This document shows positions 44,897-53,441 of a stretch of 64,000 bases of DNA, piece after piece (within the stretch, counting starts at the first letter, position 1; each line of letters begins with the position of its first letter). This DNA comes from Odoribacter sp. (GTDB lineage: Bacteria > Bacteroidota > Bacteroidia > Bacteroidales > Muribaculaceae): contig JAMPHZ010000001.1 of assembly GCA_023663145.1 (NCBI GenBank), forward strand, positions 62,001 to 126,000. Direction: 5' to 3'. A program made the translations under genes and the position numbers. The notes beneath the pieces are model-generated. The model searched no databases and was not told where the DNA came from. It saw only the letters and a list, made by a program, of their open reading frames with translations.

Positions 44897-46501
44897 TCAG
44901 AATTTGAAGCCGACTGATAAAACGATATTATTGGTGGTTTCTGAAAGGTCAGCTGAGGGTGCTTTGATACCGTTGAAGTTGGTGAAGGCATGATATGTCG
45001 ATGTCTTTTTCCGGTAAACATATGCTGCATCGACGTAAAACGCCTGATAGCGGTAACCGAGACCTACAGAGATTGCGTCAGTTGTTTTGTTAAGCACGTA
45101 TGAAGGATTCATACCGGATGTATATACCTCTACAGCACCGGTGGCAGCGTCATCTTTAACGTTGGTGGTAGCGTGGTTGTAACCTGCGCGCAGACTCAAA
45201 CTTGAAGACAGACGGTACTCGAGTCCGAGGCGTATAATATTGGCACTCTTGAAGTAGTTTTTGATGTCATCGTTTACGTAATCATCGTTAACATAATTTC
45301 CCCATGAATCCTGATACTTTACTTTCATGTCACCGTAAGCCTGATATTCATAGTCAAGAGAAACAATTGCGGAGTTCCCTATCACGGCCGCGGCACCTAC
45401 CATGAATTTCCAAGGTGAATTCAACCTGAAATGATAGTATGAATCATCAGTGTATTCGTTACCTTTGTATGGATTTGTCTGGCTTTCGGCTATTCCAGGA
45501 TAGTAGTAGCTGTAGTTTGTCTCCGCGTAGGCCGATTGTGACATTGAATACCATGTGGGCGTATGTATTGCCACGCCAATGCGGAATTGTTGGATTGGCT
45601 TCAGTATCAGACCGGCCTTGAAGTTCCATCCGGTACCGCTGATGGCGCGGTAATTTATGAGTTCGAATCCGGCGTCGCCTGTGCCGTATCGTTCGGTGCC
45701 ATTATCAAGATACGGTACAACTGCGTCAGCCATGCTTTCCGAGTATACCGATGTAAGGTTGTAGTTTAGATCGGTGATTCCGAATCCTACACCCCAATAT
45801 ACAACGTCGTTGACGTTGCCACCGAAGTCAATGGCATATTCGTCCACATATCCGCGTTCTCTAATCTGGCTATAGGCATCGCCTTGTGTGCCGTTGGTAT
45901 AAAGACCGGAGTATCCGTTGCCGTTGAGTGTGGGGGAAATCATCAATGAGTTATAGGCCAGGATGGATAGCCAGTCATTGTCGCTGTCAATATAAGGGTT
46001 GTATCCTTCGCTGAAATTAAGACTTGAGGCCGGAGTGGATCCGGTGAATGCTGCTATATAGTTGGAGAGCGATGTGTTTGTAGAGCTGTTATATACATCA
46101 TAAGTGCGGTCAAATGAAGCGATGCGGTTGTATGAAGCACCCCATGAGAACGAGCGCAGGGCACCATCGAGACGTGCTGTGCCTATGTAGCCAAAGTTAT
46201 TGCAATAAACATTTGTCTTGGAGGTGCTTATTTTTGTGTCGGGTGACTGGGACACAAAATTGCGAGGTGATATATCAAGAGTCGCGCCTATCTCACTGCG
46301 CCTGTATATACCTATGCCGGCCGGATTTTGGTTAAGTGTGCTCAAGTCGCCGCCAAGTGCGGTGAATGCGCCACCCATGGCCATGAAACGTGCTGTACCA
46401 CGAACATCGGTCTGAGACAGGTTGTACGCGTCAACAGCACTTTGGGCTATTGCACCGAGAGGCATGGCGGCTATAGCTATCAGGAGGGATGCTTTTTTCA
46501 T
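44897..46501 (-). CDS. OmpP1/FadL/TodX-family outer-membrane channel
   Basis: The protein has 534 residues with a signal peptide (IAIAAMPLGAIAQ). DAYNLSQTDVRGTARFMAMGGAFTALGGDLSTLNQNPAGIGIY (quoted by ends DAYNLSQTD and NQNPAGIGIY) is the FadL/OmpP1 hatch; the C-terminus ends in the barrel strand IVLSVGFKF. Such channels pass hydrophobic compounds, often fatty acids. The barrel is long with loops rich in Tyr, Asn, Ser and Gly. The Trp/Tyr/Gly-rich secreted protein lies 67 bases upstream on the same strand and may be cotranscribed. Confidence 0.9.
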   Translation of the reverse strand: MKKASLLIAIAAMPLGAIAQSAVDAYNLSQTDVRGTARFMAMGGAFTALGGDLSTLNQNPAGIGIYRRSEIGATLDISPRNFVSQSPDTKISTSKTNVYCNNFGYIGTARLDGALRSFSWGASYNRIASFDRTYDVYNSSTNTSLSNYIAAFTGSTPASSLNFSEGYNPYIDSDNDWLSILAYNSLMISPTLNGNGYSGLYTNGTQGDAYSQIRERGYVDEYAIDFGGNVNDVVYWGVGFGITDLNYNLTSVYSESMADAVVPYLDNGTERYGTGDAGFELINYRAISGTGWNFKAGLILKPIQQFRIGVAIHTPTWYSMSQSAYAETNYSYYYPGIAESQTNPYKGNEYTDDSYYHFRLNSPWKFMVGAAAVIGNSAIVSLDYEYQAYGDMKVKYQDSWGNYVNDDYVNDDIKNYFKSANIIRLGLEYRLSSSLSLRAGYNHATTNVKDDAATGAVEVYTSGMNPSYVLNKTTDAISVGLGYRYQAFYVDAAYVYRKKTSTYHAFTNFNGIKAPSADLSETTNNIVLSVGFKF

Positions 46502-46568
46502 AACTTTGTAAGTTTATGGTTGAATGGGAATGTCAGTGAAGAGAGGCGTTCAGGTATGGTGCTGATAA

Positions 46569-47645
46569 TCAACGGCGACCACGCCCACCACCGGTGCTTC
46601 CTCCACCGCCGGTGCCGTGTGTACTGCGAGAGCCACCACCTGAGCCAAATCCTCCGGTTGAACGACCGCGAGAACTGTTACCGGAATTATAGCTGGGAGA
46701 AGTGTCCTGTCGGCGGGTATTTTGCCCGGGTTGGGTTGTAGTGGCACGTGTATTGTTGTTACGGCCGCGGTTGAATGTACCGTTGTTACTGTTTCCGTTA
46801 CCTGTTGTTGCCGGTGTGTAAGATGGGGAAGCTGGCCTGCCTGAAGGTGAGATCGTGCCATTTGTACGTCCACGCCCGAGGTTGCCGGGGCGATTTGACA
46901 CGCTTGAGGCACCGGCGCTGAAACTACCAGGACGACGCACGGTGGTTGATGCACTTCCCGAACCTGTGGCAGGAGCGTGAGGCCTTGATGAACCAACACT
47001 TGCCCATCCATGGTTAATGCCCGGGTGAGGTGGGACTGCAGGTCCCCAAGACGGCCCCCATCCCCAAGAAGGTCTCCATCCCCAACTCCAACTGTACCAG
47101 GGATCGTACCATCCGTAGCCGTAGTAGTTGTAAGGATAGTACCAGGAATTCCAGTACCATGACGGGGTGTACCATGATGACCATGGGGATGCGTTTACAA
47201 CATATATGTTCACATCGCTTGTGGCCGGTTCTGCATAGTAGTAATCAATGAGGTCCTGATCCCCGGATCCGTTAACTATGTCGGAGTTGTAGAAGCGTTC
47301 GAGGCGTCGGGTATATGCAAATGTATCGTTGCCGGTATCTGTTGTATCATTGGCGGTGGAATCAGCAACAAGAAATTGTCCGTGCCGGTTATATTGATCA
47401 ATATCCACGTTAAGTCCGCTGCCGGCAGCGGGAGTGTAAGTGTCAGCAGCCGGATAGTTTACCACAGTGTTGGGCACATATGTGTTTTGCCGTGTCGAGG
47501 GTTGTTGAACAGGTATATCTTTTTTTGACGACGGGTTGTAGTAGATGTCGTCGTCATCGTCCCAGCCCGAGATTGCCGGCGCGGCCCAAATGGGTGTTGC
47601 GGCGGCAGCAAGGAGCGATAACAGGGTGAGGCGTCTGATTTTCAT
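46569..47645 (-). CDS. Secreted Trp/Tyr/Gly/Ser-rich low-complexity protein
   Basis: The protein has 358 residues. A signal peptide (SLLAAAATPIWA) is followed by DDDDDIYYNPSS, a spacer with WDD and YYYAEP patches, a 47-residue block at 155-201 with 13 Trp and 10 Tyr (for example WYWNSWYYPYNYYGYGWYDP), then a Gly/Ser/Asn/Arg/Thr tail to the end (GRGRTNGT, GRNNNTR, GSGGGSRSTHG). There is no known domain. Similar Trp/Tyr runs occur in surface and cell-wall-binding or amyloid-like proteins, but no activity can be assigned. The Arg-rich tail could bind a polyanion; that is inference. Confidence 0.75.
   Translation of the reverse strand: MKIRRLTLLSLLAAAATPIWAAPAISGWDDDDDIYYNPSSKKDIPVQQPSTRQNTYVPNTVVNYPAADTYTPAAGSGLNVDIDQYNRHGQFLVADSTANDTTDTGNDTFAYTRRLERFYNSDIVNGSGDQDLIDYYYAEPATSDVNIYVVNASPWSSWYTPSWYWNSWYYPYNYYGYGWYDPWYSWSWGWRPSWGWGPSWGPAVPPHPGINHGWASVGSSRPHAPATGSGSASTTVRRPGSFSAGASSVSNRPGNLGRGRTNGTISPSGRPASPSYTPATTGNGNSNNGTFNRGRNNNTRATTTQPGQNTRRQDTSPSYNSGNSSRGRSTGGFGSGGGSRSTHGTGGGGSTGGGRGRR
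47043..47183 (-). repeat. Trp/Tyr-rich 47-residue block
   Basis: Within the secreted protein above, residues 155-201 have 23 aromatic residues of 47, with Gly, Pro and Ser between them. Short variants (SWGWGPSW, SWSWGWRPS) repeat imperfectly, which suggests growth by tandem duplication. Confidence 0.75.
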
Positions 47646-47696
47646 AATTATTACTTTTTTTTACATTTGACTCGGAACAATATACCAAGTTTAATG

Positions 47697-47729
47697 CAAA
47701 GATAAGTATTTTTCCATTTGATGTGCAAA
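47697..47729 (-). promoter_or_regulatory. Promoter of the secreted Trp/Tyr-rich gene (TTTG-N21-TATCTTTG)
   Basis: Minus-strand TTTG (47729-47726) and TATCTTTG (47704-47697) are separated by 21 bases. The start ATG at 47645 lies 51 bases downstream of the box. No terminator is seen between it and the murF/alr stop at 47769. Confidence 0.68.
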
Positions 47730-47768
47730 ATACTTACCCAATTATAACAATTTAACTATTACAGTGGT

Positions 47769-50132
47769 TCAGTCGCGGTAATAAATGCGTTTTACCCGCG
47801 GTGCCACGGTGCTGATTATTTCATAGGGTATAGTTCCCAAAATTTCAGCAAGGTGTTCAACAGGCATGTGTTCACCGAATATCTCGACTTCATCGCCTAT
47901 AGCCACATCGGCCACATCGGTTACATCTATCATGCACTGATCCATGCATATGGTGCCTACGACAGGGCATTTGACACCACGCACCATCATGCTCGCCGAT
48001 CCGCAACTCAAATGACGGTCAAGACCGTCAGCATATCCTATAGGCACTGTAGCTATAACGGAGTCGCGGTGTAACAGTCCGCGGCATCCGTAACTGACTG
48101 TGGTGCCTGTTGGCCATTTACGCATGGTGATGACGGTGGATTTAAGAGAGGCTACCGGGCGCAGAGGTACGTTGCCAGGGATAGGTGATATGCCGTATAG
48201 GCCTATGCCAAGTCGCACCATGTCATATTGGTGCATGGGATATCGCATCATACCTGCCGTGTTGAGTATATGCCGTTTGGTTTGATATGGGATGGCTGCC
48301 AGAAGTGAGCTTGACATTGATTCGAAAGCTTCAAGCTGCATGGCTGTATAGTCATCGCGGTCAAGACAGTCGGCGGTGGCGAGATGCGAGAAAATTGACG
48401 CTACGGTTATAGACCGGTCACTTGCAAGGCGCTGTCCAAGTTCTCCAATCTCGTCGGCCGTAAATCCGACCCGGTGCATGCCGGTATCAAGTTTTATATG
48501 AGCCTTGAAACTGTTTACTCCGGCACGTCTGGCTGCCTCACAAAGGGTGTCAAGCTCGCGCATTGAGAATACCGAGGGCTCCAGTCCGTAATCAAAAAGG
48601 GCCTTGTAGTTACCTGTGACAGGATTGAGGACCATGATAGGCATTGTTATACCTCCACGTCGCAGTTCCACACCTTCGTCAATTACAGCAACTGCGAGGT
48701 ATGATGCGCCCTGTGCCTGTAAAGTCTTGGATATCTCGACAGCTCCAGTGCCATATGCCGATGCTTTTACCATAGCTATCAGGCCTGTATCTTTTTTGAG
48801 TAGGGAGCGATAGTAATTGAAATTATGCACTACTGAGTCAAGGTTGACCTCGAGGGTAGTATCATGCCTTGGACTTTCAAGCAGATCCCTTATAAGTCCG
48901 AGAGTTTCTTTGGGGTGCCCGAAGATAAGTATTGTCTCGGAACTGAAGTCGTTGATGTCATAGCTTTTAAAAAAATCGTCGGCCGAAGGTATAACATCAA
49001 TTTTCATGTCGGTGAATGCTCCGGCATGTTTTGTTATTTCAGGACCAATGGCTACCACGCGGCTGACTGCCGCTGCCCTGGCAGCAGCGGCTGCTGCATG
49101 GTAAACAGCAGTGGTGTCGGCGGTCGGTGAGTGAAGAAGATCGGTGAGGATTAGGGTGTTGCTTCGTGTATTGGTCGCACGCCTGTTCATGAAATCAAGA
49201 GCGTGTGGCAGTGAGTCAACGTCGGCGGTGAAAGCATCATAGAGCATAACACAATCGTTAACTCCCTCATGTACGTCTATGCGGTTAGATATGTCTTCAA
49301 TCGCTCTGCATGTGTCAGCCTTGATACCGGTTTCGCGTGTGACGGCACTCACAATGTCGCTGTTGAATGTTGAGACATTGATCGGAATCAGACGTGCGGT
49401 GGGATTTATTGCCGCGATGGCTTCAGCTATTCCAGGCTCGTCGGGATGGAATATGATTTCAGAATCTTTGAAAAGCAGGACTTTCTCGGCAATTTTTTCT
49501 TCCCGGGATGCGAAGCCTGCATCGTGTTCGTCTGTTATGGGGGTAAGTATTCCGATGTGTGGCTTAATAATTCTTTCGAGGACACTCATTGTGCCGTGGC
49601 TGTCTATCCCGGCCTCAAGAATTATAGTGTCACACTCATCTGATAGGCCTATCATGCTTAAAGGCACCCCTATTCGTGAGTTCCAACTGCGCGGGCTTCG
49701 TTCAACTTTGTTGAACGGAAGCATGGACATATAGAGTAATTCCTTGACAGTGGTTTTCCCTATGCTGCCTGTTATACCTATCACGCGGCATTTGTCAAGT
49801 AACCTGCGGCAGTATGATGCAATAGAGTCGATAGCGGCTATCACATCACAAGTTACGAGAAATATGGCACCGGGTATATCGGCAATTGTTTCATGTGCCG
49901 GAGGGTTGGCTACAAGAAATACGCGCACACCGCGATTGTACATTTCAGATATGTAACGGTGCCCGTCGGTAGCGCCAGGCAGCGCGCAGAACATGACCTC
50001 TGATGCCGGTGCATGCAGAGGTGATCGTGAGTCAATCGTCAGCGATTCAATTACAATGGTGTTAGTATCTGCTTCAGACGGAATGATTCTTGCGCCGGTG
50101 GCTTGTATTATGGTTGAAAGTTGGAGTTTCAT
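47769..50132 (-). CDS. MurF-alanine racemase fusion protein
   Basis: The protein has 787 residues joining two peptidoglycan precursor enzymes. The N-terminal part is MurF (UDP-MurNAc-tripeptide:D-Ala-D-Ala ligase): P-loop GITGSIGKTT (119-128) and SREEKIAEKVLLFK. The C-terminal part, from about 425, is alanine racemase: PLP lysine 456 in MVKASAYGTG, IKLDTGMHRVGF, and catalytic Tyr in SYGCRGLLHRDS. It makes D-Ala and then uses it as D-Ala-D-Ala (ligase Ddl elsewhere). The fusion is common in Bacteroidetes. The MurF motif YDAFTADVDS departs from the usual DAYNANP form. Overlap with GSCFA gene: TAATG. Confidence 0.94.
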   Translation of the reverse strand: MKLQLSTIIQATGARIIPSEADTNTIVIESLTIDSRSPLHAPASEVMFCALPGATDGHRYISEMYNRGVRVFLVANPPAHETIADIPGAIFLVTCDVIAAIDSIASYCRRLLDKCRVIGITGSIGKTTVKELLYMSMLPFNKVERSPRSWNSRIGVPLSMIGLSDECDTIILEAGIDSHGTMSVLERIIKPHIGILTPITDEHDAGFASREEKIAEKVLLFKDSEIIFHPDEPGIAEAIAAINPTARLIPINVSTFNSDIVSAVTRETGIKADTCRAIEDISNRIDVHEGVNDCVMLYDAFTADVDSLPHALDFMNRRATNTRSNTLILTDLLHSPTADTTAVYHAAAAAARAAAVSRVVAIGPEITKHAGAFTDMKIDVIPSADDFFKSYDINDFSSETILIFGHPKETLGLIRDLLESPRHDTTLEVNLDSVVHNFNYYRSLLKKDTGLIAMVKASAYGTGAVEISKTLQAQGASYLAVAVIDEGVELRRGGITMPIMVLNPVTGNYKALFDYGLEPSVFSMRELDTLCEAARRAGVNSFKAHIKLDTGMHRVGFTADEIGELGQRLASDRSITVASIFSHLATADCLDRDDYTAMQLEAFESMSSSLLAAIPYQTKRHILNTAGMMRYPMHQYDMVRLGIGLYGISPIPGNVPLRPVASLKSTVITMRKWPTGTTVSYGCRGLLHRDSVIATVPIGYADGLDRHLSCGSASMMVRGVKCPVVGTICMDQCMIDVTDVADVAIGDEVEIFGEHMPVEHLAEILGTIPYEIISTVAPRVKRIYYRD

Positions 50133-50977
50133 TATGGAAGATCTTTTTGGACATGGCGGCTGCGCGATGCCTCACGTCGTGCGCAGCATGCGGCGTTTTT
50201 TGTCTGTGCGGTAAAGTAAGTGTCGGAGAATATGCCGTAAATATATTCTACGGCCATCTTTGAGGGATGTTTCAGATCGTCGGCATAGAAACGGTAGTCG
50301 CGCAGGTCATCGTTCAGAATTTCAAACGCAGGGAAATAATTTATGCCGGAACGCAACCGGCACAATGTGTCTATAGCTACCCGCAGGACGGCTTTTGACA
50401 ATGAGTTCTCGACAAGCCCGCGTGCCGTATATCTTATAGGGCTAAGAGTGAAAATAATTTTCTGAGGCAAGCGGTCGATCAGTGGTTGCCATCGGTCAAC
50501 TATTTCATCAATGTCAAGCATCCGCTCATTAAACAGGCGTGATGGCAGTCGGTGACAGTTCCCTGCTGTATATCCTCCGGGGATGAAGTCATATACTCTT
50601 GCGGAGCCAAGTGTTATTATTATGGTTGATGCGTTCTTTATAGAGCGTGAAATATTTTCTTGCACCGGGTTTACAATTGATGCAAGTTCCTCCGGAGATG
50701 CTGCCCGGAAGCGCGAGGCATAGTCGAGGCAATGCCATTCGCCGTTCTCGTCGTTATAGAAGTCCTCGGCCTGATATTGCGTTGTTTTTTCAATCACGCG
50801 GGCTACTGAAGCGGGGTTGAAAAGCGGGCCACATGGATTATGTATTACATTGAAGCCGTCGTCGTGCAGCAATTCGCCTACAGCATCTGTAAAACAGGAG
50901 CCTAACATGACTATCCGGTCTTCATGGCTAATCGTAAAATCAGCTTCAGGTTGTTCTATGATAGTGCGGAATTGCAT
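50132..50977 (-). CDS. GSCFA-domain protein
   Basis: The protein has 281 residues and no signal peptide. It carries the name-giving motif GSCFTDAVGELL near residue 26 and HNPCGPLFNP near 45, followed by FTLSPIRYTARGLVENSLSK (quoted to 20) and the end motif DDLKHPSKMAVEYIY. The GSCFA family is SGNH-hydrolase-like, possibly acting on esters of surface glycans; its function is not established. It is coupled to murF/alr and to porE (TGATG), so a cell-envelope role is likely. Confidence 0.88.
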   Translation of the reverse strand: MQFRTIIEQPEADFTISHEDRIVMLGSCFTDAVGELLHDDGFNVIHNPCGPLFNPASVARVIEKTTQYQAEDFYNDENGEWHCLDYASRFRAASPEELASIVNPVQENISRSIKNASTIIITLGSARVYDFIPGGYTAGNCHRLPSRLFNERMLDIDEIVDRWQPLIDRLPQKIIFTLSPIRYTARGLVENSLSKAVLRVAIDTLCRLRSGINYFPAFEILNDDLRDYRFYADDLKHPSKMAVEYIYGIFSDTYFTAQTKNAACCARREASRSRHVQKDLP

Positions 50978-52959
50978 CAGTACATGTTATAGTCAATTGA
51001 TAATACCTGGAACTCGGTCCGGCGGTTGATCTGGTCAGCTATTGCCTGATCTTCGGGCGACAGTTGCTCGATGTATTCTTCGTTTAATATGTCGCCTTCG
51101 CTGAACTGCGGGTACTCGCGTGCGAGTTTCTTTGTAATGGTTTTCGGCCGCGATTCGCCATAGCCTTGTGATTGCAGGCGATCTGCTGCGATTCCATGTT
51201 CTATCAGATAGTCAATGACTGAGCGCGCACGGCGCCCTGAAAGGTCTATGTTATAGGCGTCGGAACCATGTCGGTCAGTGTGCGAGGCCATCTCTATGGT
51301 CACATTGGGGTTGTCATTGAGCACCTGTACCATTTCATCAAGCGCTTGCTTTGACTCAGGCCTGAGTGTAGCCTTGTCGTAATCGTAAAATATATTGTCG
51401 ATGACTACAGGCTTGGTGATTGACGCGAGGATGAAGTCCACACCATATTCAGCGTCTTCCTCAGCGGTATCGCTGGTAAATTCCTGCCGTGAGTTTAGGT
51501 ACCCTTTCGCACCTGCGAGCATCACGTATTTCACGCCGCGTTGTAACGGGAATGAGAAAGAGCCGTCAGCTCGTGCCACTGCTTTCTGATTGGAACCGTC
51601 ATTACCTATTATACGTATAACTGCGTTTGGCACAGGTTCCTCATCTTTATCAAGTACCCATCCAGATATAATGATTTTCAGATCAGGAAGCTCAAAAGAG
51701 TAAATATTGTCGTAGCCGCGGGCATCGTTACGGTTTGATGTGAAAAATCCGCTCTCTCCATCACCGAATGTTATTCCGAAATCATCGGCTGTCGAATTTA
51801 TCGGTGTTCCCATGTTCACTACTTCCCATCCGCCTGAAGGCTTTAGTGTGGCTTTGAAAAGATCAAGGCCTCCATAGCCGGGATGTCCGTCGGAAGCGAA
51901 ATATAGTATTGAATCTGTACGCACATAAGGGAACATTTCGTCACCCGGTGTATTGATCCATTCTCCAAGGTTTTCGAGTGATCCAAGACGGTCTTTGATG
52001 CCTACGCGCCACAGATCGCGGCCACCGGATCCGCCGGGCATGTCTGAAGCAAAGTACAGCCACAGGCCGTCGGGTGACACGGCAGGATGTCCTACGGCAG
52101 ATATGGTATCTTTGGTAATCTCAAATTTAACCGGGGCACTCCATTTGGCATCGCTGCGCTGTGATGTATATATTTCGACGGATGTATTGGCATTTGGTTC
52201 ACGACGGGCACGCGTGAGATACATTGTGGTGCCGTCGGGAGAGAACGATATGATGCCTTCCTCAACTTCTGTGTTAAGCTCTCCTTCAACGGCTTCAGGG
52301 CGTTGCCATACACCGTTCTCGTCTTTTTGGGCAAACCATATATCTCCTTTTTTAGTACCGGTAATCTCGCTTCGCGGACCGGTTACCTTCTCGCGTGTGG
52401 TGGCGAAGTAGAGCCTGTCGGTAGCGCCGGGGAGAAACATTGGCGAAAAGTCACTTCTGGTTGAATTGAACAATTCGCTTTTGCGCACCACGTATCTTGT
52501 TCCACCCTGTTTCGTAGCACCGATACGGGCACCGGCAAGACCGTTTACAGCGATGAAATCATCAGGTTTCATTGACAGATACTCTTCATAGGCTTTTATC
52601 GCCTGTGCGTATTGACCTGCACTGTGCAGCATGAGAGCGAGATCAAGGTAAGCAGCTGTGTCGCCGTATTCGTATCTGATTGCATTTTGATAGGCTGCAG
52701 CTGCGCGTGTGAATTGTCTCAGGTGGCGGTGGCATTCAGCCATCAGAAACGCAACCTCTCCTCGTTGAGGCCGTTCTTCTTTTTTTGTGAGTTTATTGTA
52801 TATCTTGCGGTAAGTGCGGGCTGCATCATAATATTCACCGCGAGCCATCTGCTCGTTGGCAACCGACAGTTTGGCACCACCACAGCTGCTGAATGTTACC
52901 GCTCCGGTAATGATTGCTGCCACGATGGCGAACTTACGTATTATCTTGTACTTTCTCAT
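50977..52959 (-). CDS. porE: PorE-like outer-membrane lipoprotein (TPR, beta-propeller, CRD, OmpA)
   Basis: The protein has 660 residues from ATG 52959; the longer frame to 52998 begins inside the -7 box. Lipobox FSSC (Cys26); TPR units (about 35-150); WD40/PD40 propeller (FSPMFLPGATDRLYFATTRE, VSPDGLWLYFASDMPGGSGG; about 165-415); a carboxypeptidase-regulatory-like beta domain (GWVLDKDEEPVPNAVIRIIG); and a C-terminal OmpA domain with peptidoglycan contacts (SHTDRHGSDAYN, SGRRARSVIDYL). This is the layout of P. gingivalis PorE (PG1058), which ties the T9SS to peptidoglycan. Operon porE-GSCFA-murF/alr. Confidence 0.87.
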   Translation of the reverse strand: MRKYKIIRKFAIVAAIITGAVTFSSCGGAKLSVANEQMARGEYYDAARTYRKIYNKLTKKEERPQRGEVAFLMAECHRHLRQFTRAAAAYQNAIRYEYGDTAAYLDLALMLHSAGQYAQAIKAYEEYLSMKPDDFIAVNGLAGARIGATKQGGTRYVVRKSELFNSTRSDFSPMFLPGATDRLYFATTREKVTGPRSEITGTKKGDIWFAQKDENGVWQRPEAVEGELNTEVEEGIISFSPDGTTMYLTRARREPNANTSVEIYTSQRSDAKWSAPVKFEITKDTISAVGHPAVSPDGLWLYFASDMPGGSGGRDLWRVGIKDRLGSLENLGEWINTPGDEMFPYVRTDSILYFASDGHPGYGGLDLFKATLKPSGGWEVVNMGTPINSTADDFGITFGDGESGFFTSNRNDARGYDNIYSFELPDLKIIISGWVLDKDEEPVPNAVIRIIGNDGSNQKAVARADGSFSFPLQRGVKYVMLAGAKGYLNSRQEFTSDTAEEDAEYGVDFILASITKPVVIDNIFYDYDKATLRPESKQALDEMVQVLNDNPNVTIEMASHTDRHGSDAYNIDLSGRRARSVIDYLIEHGIAADRLQSQGYGESRPKTITKKLAREYPQFSEGDILNEEYIEQLSPEDQAIADQINRRTEFQVLSIDYNMY

Positions 52960-52995
52960 ATTATTGGAAACGAGCAAATCCTCCGTTTTATTATG

Positions 52996-53003
52996 CAAAG
53001 TTA
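52996..53003 (-). promoter_or_regulatory. -7 promoter box for the porE operon
   Basis: Minus-strand TAACTTTG followed by CATAATAAAA; the ATG at 52959 is 36 bases downstream. -33 is weak. The box shows that ATG 52998 cannot be the start. Confidence 0.65.
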
Positions 53004-53095
53004 AGTAAATATGTAGACATTGAAAAATAAATTACATCATCTGCCAATCTTTTAAGAATATAGACGATGCCTTCTCGGTGGTATACTTCAGATAC

Positions 53096-53283
53096 AAAAG
53101 TCGGGGGCTTTTCACAAAGCCCCCGACTCAAGCGTTTTAATGACTTAAAACAATTACATAACTAACATAAAACACATTTTTTCTTTTGGAGATTGTCAAG
53201 CGCCGTGACCCTGTGTAGGGGGCACGGCTACTTAATACTAACAATCTATACTAACCCTAAAACTGAAATGATTTCTAATTATC
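53096..53283 (-). ncRNA. Candidate small RNA gene with its own promoter and terminator
   Basis: This unit fills most of the 443-base gap 52999-53441. A strong promoter (CTTG-N20-TAACTTTG, 53321-53290) predicts a start near 53283; a GC-rich hairpin with T-tail (53128-53099) ends it near 53096, so the RNA is about 188 nt. Inside are GTTAGTAT twice (on the plus strand ATACTAAC at 53235-53242 and 53248-53255), a stem-loop GCCGTG/CACGGC (53202-53228) with inner CCCT/AGGG, and only a 7-codon frame (53177-53154). No protein of real size fits. It could instead be a leader that attenuates before porE, but porE has its own -7 box 93 bases farther on. Bases 53322-53441 are A/T-rich with nothing else seen. 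Confidence 0.6.
53099..53128 (-). terminator. Terminator hairpin of the candidate small RNA
   Basis: A 13-bp perfect stem, AGTCGGGGGCTTT with AAAGCCCCCGACT around a 4-base loop (GTGA on the minus strand), followed by TTTG. It is the strongest hairpin in the window. It could also end read-through from the DUF6377 gene 314 bases upstream. Confidence 0.85.
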
Positions 53284-53289
53284 GTGATG

Positions 53290-53321
53290 CAAAGTTACAT
53301 CACTTTTCATCGTATGGCAAG
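53290..53321 (-). promoter_or_regulatory. Promoter of the candidate small RNA (CTTG-N20-TAACTTTG)
   Basis: Minus-strand CTTG at 53321-53318 and TAACTTTG at 53297-53290, exactly 20 bases apart, as in the prfB and btuG-like promoters of this window. Confidence 0.75.
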
Positions 53322-53441
53322 CGAGTCAAAGCATCATATAGCCATATATAAAGAAGTGTATGGGTTAATGTATTAATTATCAGGTATATGTATTTGGTTA
53401 AATATCGTAAAATATAAGATTATATTTAGGCTTGAAAAATT

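Noticed and set aside
46550..47011. A Val/Ala/Gln-rich 153-codon frame on the minus strand
   Set aside because: It is a shifted frame of the Gly/Ser-rich secreted protein gene; that frame has a signal peptide and start context, this one has neither.
53154..53177. Seven-codon frame (ATG to TAA) in the candidate small RNA
   Set aside because: It is too short to support as a gene; a leader peptide is possible but nothing shows it.
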